Part shown: positions 63,556 through 64,000 of the stretch, piece after piece
How positions within the stretch are numbered: the stretch's first letter is position 1
How the letters are laid out: every line of letters starts with the position of its first letter
Origin: Nitrospira japonica
GTDB lineage: Bacteria; Nitrospirota; Nitrospiria; Nitrospirales; Nitrospiraceae
Direction: 5' to 3'
Assembly: GCF_900169565.1 (NCBI RefSeq)
Contig: NZ_LT828648.1
Location: forward strand, 1,490,876-1,554,875
Length of the DNA: 64,000 bases
The notes under the pieces: generated by a model
Seen by the model: the letters and a program-made list of their open reading frames with translations, nothing else
What the model was told of the DNA's origin: nothing
Database searches by the model: none
Made by a program: the position numbers and the translations under genes

Positions 63556-63660
63556 GTTCGTCGCGCGTCGTTCGTGAAACGTGAAGCGCCCATCCGCTCG
63601 GACGGAAGCCGGCGGAACAGCGCCTGCCTTTTGCGAGATACGAGATACGCATCACAGGCG
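63556..63660. repeat. Heptad-word array D between nuoF and nuoG
   Basis: The roughly 110-nt gap between nuoF and nuoG carries two arms of 7-nt words. Arm 1: GTTCGTC, GCGCGTC, GTTCGTG, AAACGTG, AAGCGCC (63556-63590), mostly xxxCGTx. Arm 2: GCGAGAT, ACGAGAT, ACGCATC (63633-63653). The string CGTCGTTCGTGAA recurs in array E near 47.8 kb. As with A-C, the array sits directly between two co-oriented genes. Confidence 0.65.
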
Positions 63661-63663
63661 GCA

Positions 63664-64000
63664 TCAGGCTCTCGTCCCCGTCGGGATGGAGCGGATCAGG
63701 TTGGCCGCGTCCGCCTCGTGGATCAGCGCCACGTATTCCTGGCGCCAATGCTTCAACGTGCTCATGATGGGCGCAACCTCGGCGTCGCCGAAGGCGCAGA
63801 CCGTACGGCCCGCGATGTTCTTACACAGATCCGTCAACGTTTCAAGGTCCTGCGCTCTGCCCTGTTTGGCCACGATGCGGCGCATGGTCTGAACCAGCCA
63901 GGAACTGCCTTCGCGGCATGGACTGCACTTGCCGCAGGACTCGTGGTAGAAAAATTCCATGAGCCGGAGTGCGGCCCAGACCATGCTGGTTCCCTCTTCC
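63664..64000 (-). CDS. nuoF: NADH-quinone oxidoreductase subunit F, C-terminal part
   Basis: The last 110 or so residues of NuoF, cut by the window edge. The 4Fe-4S (N3) motif ESCGKCSPCREG is visible together with the later Cys in TVCAFGDAEVAP. NuoF binds FMN and NADH and passes electrons to NuoG. The frame stays open through position 64000, reading EEGTSMVWAALRLMEFF. The FMN/NADH-binding N-terminal part and nuoE are outside the window. Confidence 0.94.
   Translation of the reverse strand, partial: EEGTSMVWAALRLMEFFYHESCGKCSPCREGSSWLVQTMRRIVAKQGRAQDLETLTDLCKNIAGRTVCAFGDAEVAPIMSTLKHWRQEYVALIHEADAANLIRSIPTGTRA

Noticed and set aside
1-64000. CRISPR arrays, integrases, transposases or prophage genes
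   Set aside because: None found on reading. Repeats seen are heptad arrays or single inverted elements, not direct repeats with unique spacers.

Overview
The window is high-GC (roughly 60 %), densely coded bacterial chromosome. Gene content points to the phylum Nitrospirota, most likely a nitrite-oxidising Nitrospira-type organism: a universal-stress/PCP_red protein next to a radical-SAM/PCP_red protein, a menaquinone-type UbiE, an acyl-homoserine lactone (AHL) synthase with its LuxR receptor, and a long nuo operon. The taxonomic call rests on gene content and recalled family distributions, not on a marker alignment. No rRNA, tRNA, CRISPR array or intact insertion sequence was found.

Layout. 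1-3.4 kb: truD, then two separate genes matching the two halves of the cyanobacterial arginine-to-proline enzyme AgrE/ArgZ. 3.4-11.8 kb: a zinc-ribbon membrane protein, an outer-membrane barrel, gpsA-larB, larC, a Ca/Na exchanger, pdxA, a small unknown gene and rsmA. 11.9-17.9 kb: a PilZ protein, ftsK-lolA, a 2OG-Fe(II) oxygenase, a ribbon-helix-helix protein in a gene-poor patch, and a CopD-like membrane protein. 18-23 kb: radical SAM and USP proteins that both carry PCP_red domains, then ubiE. 23-28.5 kb: a uvrA lacking the insertion domain, a 1.1-kb gene-poor stretch, a 30-residue membrane ORF, a secreted beta/gamma-crystallin and an AI-2E family transporter. 28.7-37 kb: a HerA-like ATPase facing a four-gene operon (UPF0114, lipoprotein, patatin lipoprotein, membrane-embedded patatin). 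37.2-43.4 kb: two NarL-type two-component pairs and a luxI/luxR quorum-sensing pair with a canonical lux-box palindrome upstream of luxI. 43.6-53.2 kb: a FadL-type porin, uvrC, a DapF homologue with both catalytic cysteines changed to serine, VOC, GNAT, NodB, site-2 protease, ECF-like and BrkB-type proteins. 53.3-64 kb: nuoF (partial) through nuoN on the minus strand, encoding respiratory complex I.

How the genes work together. The nuo operon encodes most of a quinone-linked complex I, and ubiE serves the (mena)quinone pool. The QS pair and the two cytoplasmic two-component systems form a 6-kb regulatory block whose outputs are not visible here; the porin divergent from luxR is the nearest candidate. 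The arginine dihydrolase-like and ornithine cyclodeaminase-like genes could together turn arginine into proline and ammonium.

The most unusual signals are: (1) a DapF-family protein with Ser at both catalytic Cys positions; (2) paired arrays of degenerate 7-nt words, different at each locus, placed in the gaps right after stop codons on the minus strand; (3) the USP-USP-PCP_red-rubredoxin-PCP_red-PCP_red protein next to a radical SAM/PCP_red protein; (4) the UvrA without its insertion domain; (5) the split ArgZ/OCD pair; (6) the lux box and adjoining palindromes.
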